Source: Clostridia bacterium (lineage in GTDB: Bacteria > Bacillota_E > SLMV01 > PUMD01). Taken from it: a stretch of DNA of 13,340 nt. How positions within the stretch are numbered: position 1 is the first letter of the stretch; every line of letters begins with the position of its first letter. Under the pieces are notes generated by a model, which worked only from the letters and a program-made list of their open reading frames with translations, did not search any database and was not told where the DNA came from. A program made the position numbers and the translations under genes. This document shows positions 6,342 through 12,252 of this stretch, in pieces. Location of the stretch: assembly GCA_003563755.1 (NCBI GenBank), contig PWUB01000033.1:1-13340 (forward strand), read 5' to 3'.

Positions 6342-7043
6342 TCAGAGCAGATCCTGGAGAACCCGGTCACCGGAAACCTCCACCAACTTACCGTCCCTCA
6401 GGAGCATGGTTCTATCGGACACGTCGAGGTTGTCGGGGTTATGCTCCACCATCACGATGGCCCGCCCCTCCCTTTTCAGGGATGAGATCAACTCCTTTAT
6501 TCTGTCCCTGCCCTCCTCGTCCAGCTGGGACATGGCCTCATCGAATATCAGTATCTCGGGATCGAGGCTCAGGACGGCGGCCAGGGCGACCCTCTGTTTC
6601 TGCCCACCGGACAGCCGGTGCGGGTTTTTCGCCTGAAAATCCTTCATGCCGACCCGCTCGAGGGTCTCGTGGATCCGCTCCCAGATCTCTCCTGGAGGCA
6701 GGCATAGATTCTCCGGCCCGAAAGCGACTTCATCATCGACCCGGGGGAAGAACAGCTGGGTGTCCGGGTTCTGAAACACGATGCCCAACCGCGTGGCCAC
6801 CTGGGGAAGGGTCATCTCCCGCGTCGGTGTTCCGTACAGCAGCACCTCACCCGTCATGTTCCCCTCCCGGATCAGGGGGATGATCCCGCTCAGGCAGTAG
6901 CAGAGGGTCGTCTTGCCGCTCCCGCTGAGCCCCACTATGGCCACCGTCTCGCCCCTTTTCACCTCAAGATCAACGTCGGAAAACAGGGGCGTACTCGCAC
7001 CCGGGAAGGAAAACCCCAGGCCGCGGACTGTCAGCGGATGCAT
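6342..7043 (-). CDS. ECF transporter ATPase (EcfA'-type)
   Basis: A 233-residue ABC ATPase. Walker A is GLSGSGKT (38-45), the Q-loop is VFQNPDTQLF, the signature is canonical LSGGQKQR and the switch His is in VEHN. Walker B is ILIFDEAMSQLD: the DE is kept, but AMSQLD replaces the usual PTAGLD, an unusual D-loop neighbourhood. I place the start at ATG 7043. It overlaps the preceding stop as TGATG and has GGAG eight bases upstream; the longer version from 7079 would run 37 bases into the upstream gene. It forms the ATPase pair with the next gene, where each partner has one slightly non-canonical motif. Confidence 0.88.
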   Translation of the reverse strand: MHPLTVRGLGFSFPGASTPLFSDVDLEVKRGETVAIVGLSGSGKTTLCYCLSGIIPLIREGNMTGEVLLYGTPTREMTLPQVATRLGIVFQNPDTQLFFPRVDDEVAFGPENLCLPPGEIWERIHETLERVGMKDFQAKNPHRLSGGQKQRVALAAVLSLDPEILIFDEAMSQLDEEGRDRIKELISSLKREGRAIVMVEHNPDNLDVSDRTMLLRDGKLVEVSGDRVLQDLL

Positions 7044-7552
7044 CAGCGGATCTCCACCTCCATCAAGTACTTGTTCCATCTCTGGCCGAATTCGTCCTTT
7101 CTGATGACCACCTGGTACGGTCCGGACCCACCCTCCTCGCGGGATGCCATGGGTTCTCCATCGACCATGTACACGATGTACACATTATCATCATCCATGA
7201 CTTCATCCCGGGTCAGGGCCACGGTGTAGCCGTCGGCGGCCCTGGTGAGCACCTGCTCGGCCCCGCTCACATCCAGTCCGTAGTGCTCGAGCAAATCCCT
7301 CATCCGCACCCCGGTGTACGTGTGCTCCCGAACCCCTCCATCACTGCTCCTGAGGGTTGCCGTAAAGCGGTGCTCCTCGAGCTCAAGAATGGTCTCGATA
7401 TCGACGGTTTCGCGTGTCTCCCCGGCAGCGATGAAGATCTTGGCCTCCCTCTGGCTTGCGAGCCTGTCCTGCCCATCCCTCGAGTTGAGGTAGGCGAATA
7501 CGGCCACGATGACGACCAGCACGATGACAGCAGCGATGACCTTTCTATTCAT
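7043..7552 (-). CDS. Membrane-anchored sulfite-oxidase-fold (molybdopterin-binding-like) protein
   Basis: A 169-residue protein with an N-terminal membrane anchor (about residues 4-22) and an exported domain. The domain resembles the sulfite oxidase molybdopterin-binding fold: YTGVRMRDLLEHYGL, then ADGYTVALTRDEV, then a dGEP stretch, GPYQVVI and a closing WNKYLMEVEI strand. The Cys that ligates molybdenum in true enzymes, expected just before the TGV element, is absent (SSDGG in its place), so catalysis is unlikely. A binding role is plausible. The ATG overlaps the preceding stop by eight bases (ATGAATAG) and has GGAGGGG six bases upstream. The position between the phosphodiesterase and the transporter ATPases suggests it serves the transporter. 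Confidence 0.75.
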   Translation of the reverse strand: MNRKVIAAVIVLVVIVAVFAYLNSRDGQDRLASQREAKIFIAAGETRETVDIETILELEEHRFTATLRSSDGGVREHTYTGVRMRDLLEHYGLDVSGAEQVLTRAADGYTVALTRDEVMDDDNVYIVYMVDGEPMASREEGGSGPYQVVIRKDEFGQRWNKYLMEVEIR

Positions 7553-9041
7553 GGATGCCCCCTCCGTCGAATATCCAGTACGGGATGATCATATCGTCGA
7601 CTCTCACAGCGTTGTGATCCCCGGGCTTTTCATCATCCCCGGTCTCGTGCATGCCGTGATCCGAGAAAATGATGACATGCCCGGACCAGGCCCTCACCAG
7701 CTCTCCGACGTAGCCGTCGATCCGTTCAATGGCCTCCAGGGTCTCCTTTGCCAGGGGACCGTAGGAGTGGCCGACGTTGTCGATGTCCTTGAAGTGAACC
7801 AGTACCAGGTCGTAACCCCGGTCAAACTTCGACAATGCAGCATCTCTCTTGTCATCATCGGTGCTCCCATCGCCGCCAGCATCCATGCACAGTACGGGAT
7901 CTATCTCGAGGTCAATCACCGCGATGGGACCCTGTATCGCCACCGCCTGCCAGCCCATCTCCAGGCATAGTCCGAAGATCGTGACAACCTCGGCGCGCCT
8001 GATTCCCCGCTCATGGACCCCGCTGATATCCGGGGTCACCCCGGTAACCGCGGAAGCGTAGTTCACGGGAGTCACCGCCGGGTACACGGCCAGGGCCTTC
8101 TCGGGACCGGGGAGGGAACCCAAGAATGGTGTCCGCCCCAGCTCCAGGGCCTCTGAGTACTGGTGATACCCGAGGCCATCCAGCAGGATGAGGAGCACGG
8201 GCTCGTCCGCCTCCAGAAGACTCACGGCATCGTGGTAGACATCGGTGATCTTCCTCCGTGGGGGATCGAGGACCAGGCCGCGCACCTCCTCGATCCACAC
8301 ATCGTTACCCGCGGCATAGGAGACGGTGTTTTTGCCCAGCAGAAAGAGCCCATCCTGGCGAAGCCTTTGCATCTGCCCGCCTGCTCCGACCACCAGGACG
8401 AAGGCCCCTTCGGAGAGGTTGAATGCCCTCTCGAGGTCAACGCCTCTAACTCTCTCAAATACCCTGGCCTGAAGGCCCTCCACGCTGGAGCTGCCCACGT
8501 AGCGGGGTTGAACCCGGTATCCATCACGGTAGATCTCTCCCACGGACCGCCGCGCGAGGTCCGCATCGGTGTTCATGAGCCCGATGCTCTCCCCCAGGGG
8601 CAGATCCGCCACCACCACGATCTCACGGAGCATCTTCACGTTGCTGCTGATCGGATGCTCGGGGTTAACCGCCTCCCACCCGTATTCCCCGGTGAGGACA
8701 ACCCGGCTTCCCGTCAGGTCTGCACTGCAGATGATGGCGCTCCTGCCGTCATCTCCCACCAGCAGCAGCTCGAACACCTCTGCCCGGGGGACCGCTTCCT
8801 CGAGGAGATCCTGCAGGCGAACGGACCTGACCGCATCTCCCCGGTGCTGCATGAAGTCAAAATCAAGGCGCTCGTCCTCCAACCCGGCCAGTACCAGTGG
8901 ATTCTGTACGTCACCCACCACCTCGAGGGCAGGGACGAACCCGGGACCCGAACGGGCCATCCCCACGGCCAGGTAGGCCGTCGCGGCGAGAACGGCGGCG
9001 AGGAGCACCATCAGGATCACATTGCGAGGCGGGTTATGCAT
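7545..9041 (-). CDS. Anchored fusion: sulfite-oxidase-fold region plus alkaline-phosphatase-superfamily phosphodiesterase
   Basis: A 498-residue protein with an N-terminal membrane anchor (about 7-27). Residues 38-145 look like a sulfite-oxidase-type fold (NPLVL, then SVRLQDLLEEAV, a DDGRSAIICSADL strand and EYGWEAVNPEHP). A second stretch at about 150-260 is possibly related. Residues 280-495 are a type I phosphodiesterase/alkaline phosphatase-like domain with its metal and catalytic residues: LLDGLG (D288), the nucleophile Thr in AVTPVNYASAVTG (T324), DNVGH (D421, H425), SDHG (D461, H462) and GDHN (H476). It should act outside the membrane on phosphodiester or pyrophosphate bonds. The ATG at 9041 has GGGAGG six bases upstream; a longer frame from 9254 would overlap the S component and is rejected. 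Confidence 0.85.
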   Translation of the reverse strand: MHNPPRNVILMVLLAAVLAATAYLAVGMARSGPGFVPALEVVGDVQNPLVLAGLEDERLDFDFMQHRGDAVRSVRLQDLLEEAVPRAEVFELLLVGDDGRSAIICSADLTGSRVVLTGEYGWEAVNPEHPISSNVKMLREIVVVADLPLGESIGLMNTDADLARRSVGEIYRDGYRVQPRYVGSSSVEGLQARVFERVRGVDLERAFNLSEGAFVLVVGAGGQMQRLRQDGLFLLGKNTVSYAAGNDVWIEEVRGLVLDPPRRKITDVYHDAVSLLEADEPVLLILLDGLGYHQYSEALELGRTPFLGSLPGPEKALAVYPAVTPVNYASAVTGVTPDISGVHERGIRRAEVVTIFGLCLEMGWQAVAIQGPIAVIDLEIDPVLCMDAGGDGSTDDDKRDAALSKFDRGYDLVLVHFKDIDNVGHSYGPLAKETLEAIERIDGYVGELVRAWSGHVIIFSDHGMHETGDDEKPGDHNAVRVDDMIIPYWIFDGGGIHE

Positions 9042-9058
9042 ATCTGCCCTCCCTAGAT

Positions 9059-9619
9059 TCACAACGGCATCGTATCTTTGAAGCGTCTCAGCACGGAGTG
9101 GGCGATGAGGCCGCCCAGTCCCCCCGAAAGGGCAGCGGCTGACAGGGTCAGGACCAGCGGTATGAGGGGAAGCCTGAAGAAGACCAGGTTCACCAGCATG
9201 GCACCGCTGGTATTGGCCGCAACACCGGCAGCGAAACAGCATCCGGAGCAGCACCCCCGGTGACGGCTCACCGCGAGCACCAGGTCAACGGAGAGCCCTG
9301 GGAGGATGTACGTGAAGACGGTCATGATGCCGTGGCTTCCCAGCATACCCATGGCCATGACGACGACCGCCTGCACCACGGCAACCAGGGTAGCAGTACC
9401 GAGCTTGCCCCCCAGCCCGGCCCCGAGCACTATCCACATCATGTAAAACCCCCCGGCGATAGAGCCGCCGGGTATGAACAGGGGTCCGGTGATGATGTGG
9501 GCGAGGGGCACTACCAGGGGCTTGGTGGCGATACCCAGACAGGCCATCAGTGCGATAACGATCAGGTCAAATATGGAGAATCTGTCCAGGAAAGAAGCCC
9601 CGGGGGCATTCGCTTTCAT
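9059..9619 (-). CDS. ECF transporter substrate-binding S component, YkoE-like
   Basis: A 186-residue protein of about six membrane helices, the usual size for an ECF S component, which captures the vitamin or cofactor and toggles in the membrane. The order of elements (a long Gly-rich loop with GGFYMMW, then GKLGTATLVAVVQA, then an SHGIM...PGLSVDLVLA helix) resembles YkoE-type S components of thiamine/hydroxymethylpyrimidine systems, but the match is loose. A CCSGCC cluster sits in a loop before the fifth helix. The ATG at 9619 is preferred because GAGGGG lies six bases upstream; an earlier in-frame GTG at 9637 has no good site. First gene of the operon, behind the riboswitch-like leader. Confidence 0.78.
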   Translation of the reverse strand: MKANAPGASFLDRFSIFDLIVIALMACLGIATKPLVVPLAHIITGPLFIPGGSIAGGFYMMWIVLGAGLGGKLGTATLVAVVQAVVVMAMGMLGSHGIMTVFTYILPGLSVDLVLAVSRHRGCCSGCCFAAGVAANTSGAMLVNLVFFRLPLIPLVLTLSAAALSGGLGGLIAHSVLRRFKDTMPL

Positions 9620-9677
9620 GGCGAACCCCTCAAACACATGGGATCTCGCACCGCGGTGTTCTTCCTCCGTGACATCT

Positions 9678-9722
9678 CGATAACTCCCTCCCGGATCACA
9701 GGCACGACGAAAACTCCCTCCT
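9678..9722 (-). repeat. 30-base-period direct repeat in the operon leader
   Basis: Two copies of a 14-base element (forward strand cgaWaactccctcc, W = t or a) start at 9678 and 9708, exactly 30 bases apart. They lie between the leader terminator and the S component start. On the transcribed strand each reads GGAGGGAGTT, a ribosome-binding-like string, with no obvious start codon use. Function unknown. Confidence 0.4.
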
Positions 9723-9727
9723 GGAAC

Positions 9728-9758
9728 AAAAAAGCGCCAACTCCAAAAGGAGATGACG
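9728..9758 (-). terminator. Intrinsic terminator in the ECF operon leader (attenuator)
   Basis: Read leftward, CGTCATCTCC (9758-9749), loop TTTT, then GGAGTTGGCG (9744-9735) form a 10-position stem with one U-U mismatch and one G-U pair. After one C come six T residues (9733-9728). It lies about 110 bases ahead of the first gene, so transcription would stop before the operon unless the hairpin is prevented. The left arm of its stem can instead pair with the end of the upstream structured RNA (see the riboswitch entry). Confidence 0.75.
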
Positions 9759-9774
9759 TCCGTGATCCATAGCG

Positions 9775-9882
9775 ATTCTCCTTTCCGAGCGCGGGAGGCT
9801 CACCGGTTTCCCTGGTGAACCCTACCGGTCCGTGTTCCGTAGCCGACACTCGGGTGGCCTTAGGAACAGAGACTCGGAGAAT
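9775..9882 (-). promoter_or_regulatory. Candidate riboswitch aptamer (possibly Moco/Tuco type) controlling the ECF operon
   Basis: The leftward RNA forms a closed structure. P1: AUUCUCC (9882-9876) pairs with GGAGAAU (9781-9775), extended by GAG (9875-9873) / CUC (9789-9787) across a GGAAA bulge. Inside, UGUUCC (9868-9863) / GGAACA (9838-9833) encloses hairpin CCGA-GUG-UCGG (9853-9843). Next, GGGUUCACC (9822-9814) / GGUGAGCCU (9804-9796) makes a stem with a nine-base loop. AAAGGAGA (9784-9777), overlapping the 3' side of P1, can instead pair with UCUCCUUU (9753-9746) in the terminator stem. Ligand-stabilised P1 would therefore let the terminator form: an OFF switch. The GGAAAGGAG 3' end recalls the Moco RNA motif (Rfam RF01055) from memory, and the operon content agrees. 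I cannot align it here. Confidence 0.7.
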
Positions 9883-9973
9883 GTTTTGGGTTGTGTTGAG
9901 CTCAAAGGCTCATTTCGCGCATGGACGCGGAACCGCTGCATCCTCTCACGACACCGCATCCGGTACATAAACT

Positions 9974-10004
9974 ATTATGGTGCACTACTGCCTCTGTGTG
10001 TCAA
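9974..10004 (-). promoter_or_regulatory. Promoter of the ECF operon
   Basis: Read leftward, a perfect TTGACA (10004-9999) and CATAAT (9979-9974) are separated by 19 bases, slightly longer than optimal. Transcription would begin near 9967, giving a leader of about 350 bases that contains the whole riboswitch-like structure, its terminator and the 30-base repeats before the first start codon at 9619. A 10-bp palindrome TTGAGCTCAA (9896-9905) lies inside the leader. Confidence 0.55.
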
Positions 10005-10074
10005 GGACATCTCGCAGGGGATCGGGGGACACCGGGTCGAAGGCGCCATGAGCTCTACCCTTCTCCTCCTGCAT
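9985..10074 (-). CDS. Possible 29-residue small ORF downstream of CapA-like gene
   Basis: An ATG at 10074 preceded by GAGGAG seven bases upstream opens a 29-codon frame ending at TAG 9987-9985. The product is polar, starts MQEEKGRAHG and matches nothing I recognise. It overlaps the -35 box of the ECF operon promoter. The only support is the ribosome binding site, so it may be chance. It could be a terminal gene of the CapA transcript. Confidence 0.2.
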   Translation of the reverse strand: MQEEKGRAHGAFDPVSPDPLRDVLDTQRQ

Positions 10075-10118
10075 CGTGTGTCTCCTCTATGATCAGATCG
10101 AGTGCTGGCCGCCGACCG

Positions 10119-11423
10119 TCACCGTACTCCTTCAGGAGCATCCTCGGAGAATCCGTACTTCTCGATGATCTCCACGTTCCTCCGGAATCCATCCCTGAGC
10201 TCCTCGACCCTCGCCTCAGCCAGGTTGAAGTCAGCAGGATCGCCCGCCAACACCTCAGAAAGCGAAAGCACCCGGTGGCGCCACTCCCGGTGTACCCAGG
10301 TGATGTCGTAATCGGCACTGCTGATCCACGTCTCCCCGGTGTCCATGTCCTTGGTGATCCCGAACTCCAGCAGCTTGCCGTACTGGACCAGGTCCGTGGG
10401 GTTGATCGGGTAGTGCTGGTTGGAGATGAAGTTGCCCATCGAATAGGTCACCAGGGTGGGCCGCTCGGATCCGTCCTCCTGCTCGTTGTACAACCACTCC
10501 ATGGGCTGCACGACGTGGGGATGGCCGCCGAGAATCAGATCCGCTCCACCGCGGGCCAGCTCGGCAGCTATTTCCCGCAGCCGCGGGTGCGGCTCCGTGA
10601 CGTACATCGCTCCCCAGTGCATACTCACCGCCACCAGGTCCGCCCCTGCATCGCGGGCCCGCTGGATCTCCTCGATTATGGGTTGCACGGTGTGAAAGTT
10701 TTCGATGAAGTTGACGGCGTATTCGTGTCCCTCCGGTACGGGGATGACGTTCGTGCTGAAGGTCCAGGAAAGAAAGGCCACCCTGATGCCGTCGACCTCG
10801 GCGATGACGGGAGTCATTTGCTCCTCCTCGTTCATGTGGGTCCCATAGGTCGTGAGTCCCACGCCCCGGAGGTTCTCAAGGGTAATCTTGAGTCCAGAGA
10901 GTCCTCGGTCCATGGAGTGATTGTGGGCCGTCGACACCAGGTCGATCCCTGCCTCCTTCACGGCCTCGGAGAGCTCCACCGGAGCGTTAAAGCAGGGAAA
11001 GCCGGTGTAGCCCCGGTACCCAAGAAAGGTGATCTCGGGACCGGCCTGGCAGGTCTCGAAGTTTGCGACCGCGAGGTCGGCGCGCTTGAGGTGTGGTGCG
11101 ATGAACTCGAAGCTGGGGCTGAAGTCATACTCGCCGTCGCTGACGTGAGCCTGGTTGATCTGCGGTGAGTGGGCGGTGATGTCGCCCACTGAGATGATAG
11201 TCATGCTACGGATGTCCGGTTCGGGCTCCGGTTCGGGATCCGGCTCGGGTTCGGGCTCGGGATCCGGTTCAGAGGGCTCCTGTTCCGGCGGCTCGGGGTC
11301 AGCGGTGAGGTCACCGCCGCCGAAGAAGCCCGCACCTGCCCCTAACAGGAACGCCAGCCCCATGACGAGAAGCAGGGTCCCGCCCAGGTACGTGATCCGA
11401 CGCACACCCAATTTTTCCATCAT
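10119..11423 (-). CDS. Membrane-anchored CapA-family protein (poly-gamma-glutamate synthesis/metallophosphatase-like)
   Basis: A 434-residue protein with an N-terminal membrane anchor (about residues 9-34), a Glu/Pro-rich linker of about 28 residues, then a CapA-type domain of about 340 residues. That domain carries the calcineurin-like metallophosphatase signatures of the family: SVGDITAH, ANFET, STAHNHSMDRG, SMHWGAMY and LGGHPHVVQP. CapA proteins act outside the membrane in capsule polyglutamate synthesis or related polymer metabolism. No CapB/CapC partners are present, so the role may be different. The ATG at 11423 (or the adjacent one at 11420) is chosen because the longer frame to 11543 adds a 40-residue segment with no family or export features. 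A GGGGGTGGGGG tract precedes it. Confidence 0.85.
   Translation of the reverse strand: MMEKLGVRRITYLGGTLLLVMGLAFLLGAGAGFFGGGDLTADPEPPEQEPSEPDPEPEPEPDPEPEPEPDIRSMTIISVGDITAHSPQINQAHVSDGEYDFSPSFEFIAPHLKRADLAVANFETCQAGPEITFLGYRGYTGFPCFNAPVELSEAVKEAGIDLVSTAHNHSMDRGLSGLKITLENLRGVGLTTYGTHMNEEEQMTPVIAEVDGIRVAFLSWTFSTNVIPVPEGHEYAVNFIENFHTVQPIIEEIQRARDAGADLVAVSMHWGAMYVTEPHPRLREIAAELARGGADLILGGHPHVVQPMEWLYNEQEDGSERPTLVTYSMGNFISNQHYPINPTDLVQYGKLLEFGITKDMDTGETWISSADYDITWVHREWRHRVLSLSEVLAGDPADFNLAEARVEELRDGFRRNVEIIEKYGFSEDAPEGVR
11214..11275 (-). repeat. Glu-Pro codon repeat in the CapA-like gene
   Basis: Alternating Glu/Asp and Pro codons form an imperfect 6-base-phased tandem repeat (ggttcg/ggctcg/ggatcc units on the forward strand). 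It encodes an extended, negatively charged linker that would hold the catalytic domain away from the membrane. Such tracts vary in length between strains by slippage. Confidence 0.8.
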
Positions 11424-11743
11424 CCCCCACCCCCGGAATCCAAATAGGCTGCCCCCAAGCAGCTCATGACCGTCACATCTTACTTTAGTTCGCGGTGTCC
11501 CCGGTACAGTCCTGTCGCCGGTGCATTTGCCCATCAGCTCCATGGGGGTCCACCCTCACGAAGAGGCAGCCGGTCTCCGGGCAGAGGAAGTCGGCCGGCC
11601 TGGTCCAGTCCAGGTACCGGAGAGTCGAAGCTGAGGTGTGTGCATCACTGCAGAGACGCCGCATGGCGGCCGGCTTGCTCACCCTGCAGCGTCTCCACAC
11701 AGGCAGTAAACGGTTCGGATGGGTATCCCCAGCTCCCGCCCCC
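11424..11743. other. 320-base gap between two leftward genes
   Basis: No gene is convincing here. A 71-codon leftward frame (11700-11485) contains a short TRPADFLCPETGC stretch but has no clear ribosome binding site, and I do not recognise the product. The gap holds two inverted repeats: GAGACGC (11653-11659) / GCGTCTC (11689-11695), and GCTGC / GCAGC around 11448-11463 just upstream of the CapA-like start. No strong promoter for the CapA-like gene was seen, so it may be read from the promoter at 12009-12038. Confidence 0.4.
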
Positions 11744-11983
11744 CTATTTTACACTCCGCCCGGATCCATCATCCAGGGTAAGAACCTTCTCTCCCCCGTG
11801 GGAGAGCCTGTCGTCCGTCCTGCCCCCCGAAAGCCTCCTGCCCAGGGTCAGGGCTCCCAGCAACGTCAGTGTCAGCGCACCCACGGCCAGGACTCCAACG
11901 GTAACGATAACGGTCACGATTAGCCCGGCCACGATACCCACGGTTACTGCCAGCGCAAGTATAATCCCAAGGACCGTCTTCAT
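11744..11983 (-). CDS. Small two-helix membrane protein, unknown function
   Basis: A 79-residue protein. Residues 4-48 are almost wholly hydrophobic (Val, Leu, Ile, Gly, Thr), enough for two closely spaced membrane helices. A basic, polar tail of about 30 residues follows (GRRLSGGRTDDR...), with the positive charges suggesting the tail faces the cytoplasm. The ATG has GGGAGGGG about seven bases upstream and a near-consensus promoter about 30 bases upstream, so it is very likely expressed. No family recognised. The CapA-like gene follows on the same strand after 320 bases. Confidence 0.75.
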   Translation of the reverse strand: MKTVLGIILALAVTVGIVAGLIVTVIVTVGVLAVGALTLTLLGALTLGRRLSGGRTDDRLSHGGEKVLTLDDGSGRSVK

Positions 11984-12008
11984 ATCAGATCCCCTCCCGT
12001 CAGTTAAC

Positions 12009-12038
12009 TTTATACCCTTATTGCCTGAGAAATGTCAA
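12009..12038 (-). promoter_or_regulatory. Strong leftward promoter
   Basis: A perfect TTGACA (12038-12033) and TATAAA (12014-12009), read leftward and separated by 18 bases. Transcription would start near 12002, only about 20 bases before the ATG at 11983 of the small membrane protein. It is among the best promoter matches in the window. Confidence 0.75.
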
Positions 12039-12153
12039 TGGTCGGTTCATAGATTGAGTACCTTTTCGACATCACGCTCCGTCCATGCAACGCTGCCTCC
12101 CCCACGGGCCGCACCGGACGGCCCAGGGGTCTTCCCTTCCCCCCTCCCGTGGA

Positions 12154-12178
12154 GATGTTTGCCAGAATATGAAACATC
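12154..12178. promoter_or_regulatory. Inverted repeat upstream of the ThDP enzyme, candidate operator
   Basis: GATGTTT (12154-12160) and AAACATC (12172-12178) form a perfect 7-bp inverted repeat around an 11-base spacer, about 75-100 bases ahead of the ThDP-enzyme start. The centre-to-centre distance of 18 bases is close to two helical turns, suitable for a dimeric regulator. No clear -35/-10 pair for the rightward gene was found nearby. Confidence 0.4.
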
Positions 12179-12199
12179 GCGGAGTGCAGAGCTAAATGA

Positions 12200-12245
12200 C
12201 GGAGGAGTCTCGCTCCTCCGCATCCAACACTACCGCAAAGGAGGA
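12200..12245 (+). promoter_or_regulatory. Three-part GGAGGAG/CTCCTCC element over the ribosome binding site
   Basis: CGGAGGAG (12200-12207) forms a perfect 8-bp hairpin with CTCCTCCG (12213-12220). The same CTCCTCC strand can instead pair with the GGAGGA (12240-12245) that is the ribosome binding site for the TTG start. The two pairings exclude each other, so the first strand could act as an anti-sequester. This may control translation of the ThDP enzyme, although it could also be coding if an upstream ATG at 12196 is used. Confidence 0.45.
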
Positions 12246-12252
12246 TGATGCA

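Noticed and set aside
5751..6485. 244-codon rightward frame opposite the ECF ATPases
   Set aside because: Shadow of two unmistakable ABC ATPases.
8163..9056. 297-codon rightward frame opposite the phosphodiesterase
   Set aside because: Shadow; the reverse strand has all alkaline-phosphatase-superfamily motifs.
9796..9822. Resemblance of GGGAAACCGGTGA to the cobalamin riboswitch core
   Set aside because: The B12-box-like GCxACTG segment and the downstream cobalamin elements are missing, and the P1/GGAAAGGAG layout differs.
9616..9849. 77-codon leftward frame in the ECF operon leader
   Set aside because: It runs through the structured RNA and terminator, and no good ribosome binding site was seen.
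9775..9882. TPP riboswitch for the leader
   Set aside because: No CTGAGA or ACCTGAT-type thi-box strings were found.
9921..11168. 415-codon rightward frame opposite the CapA-like gene
   Set aside because: It spans the ECF operon promoter region and is antisense to conserved CapA motifs.
11466..12248. 260-codon rightward frame across the small membrane protein and its promoter
   Set aside because: Ser/Pro/Thr-rich shadow that crosses a strong opposite promoter and ribosome binding site.
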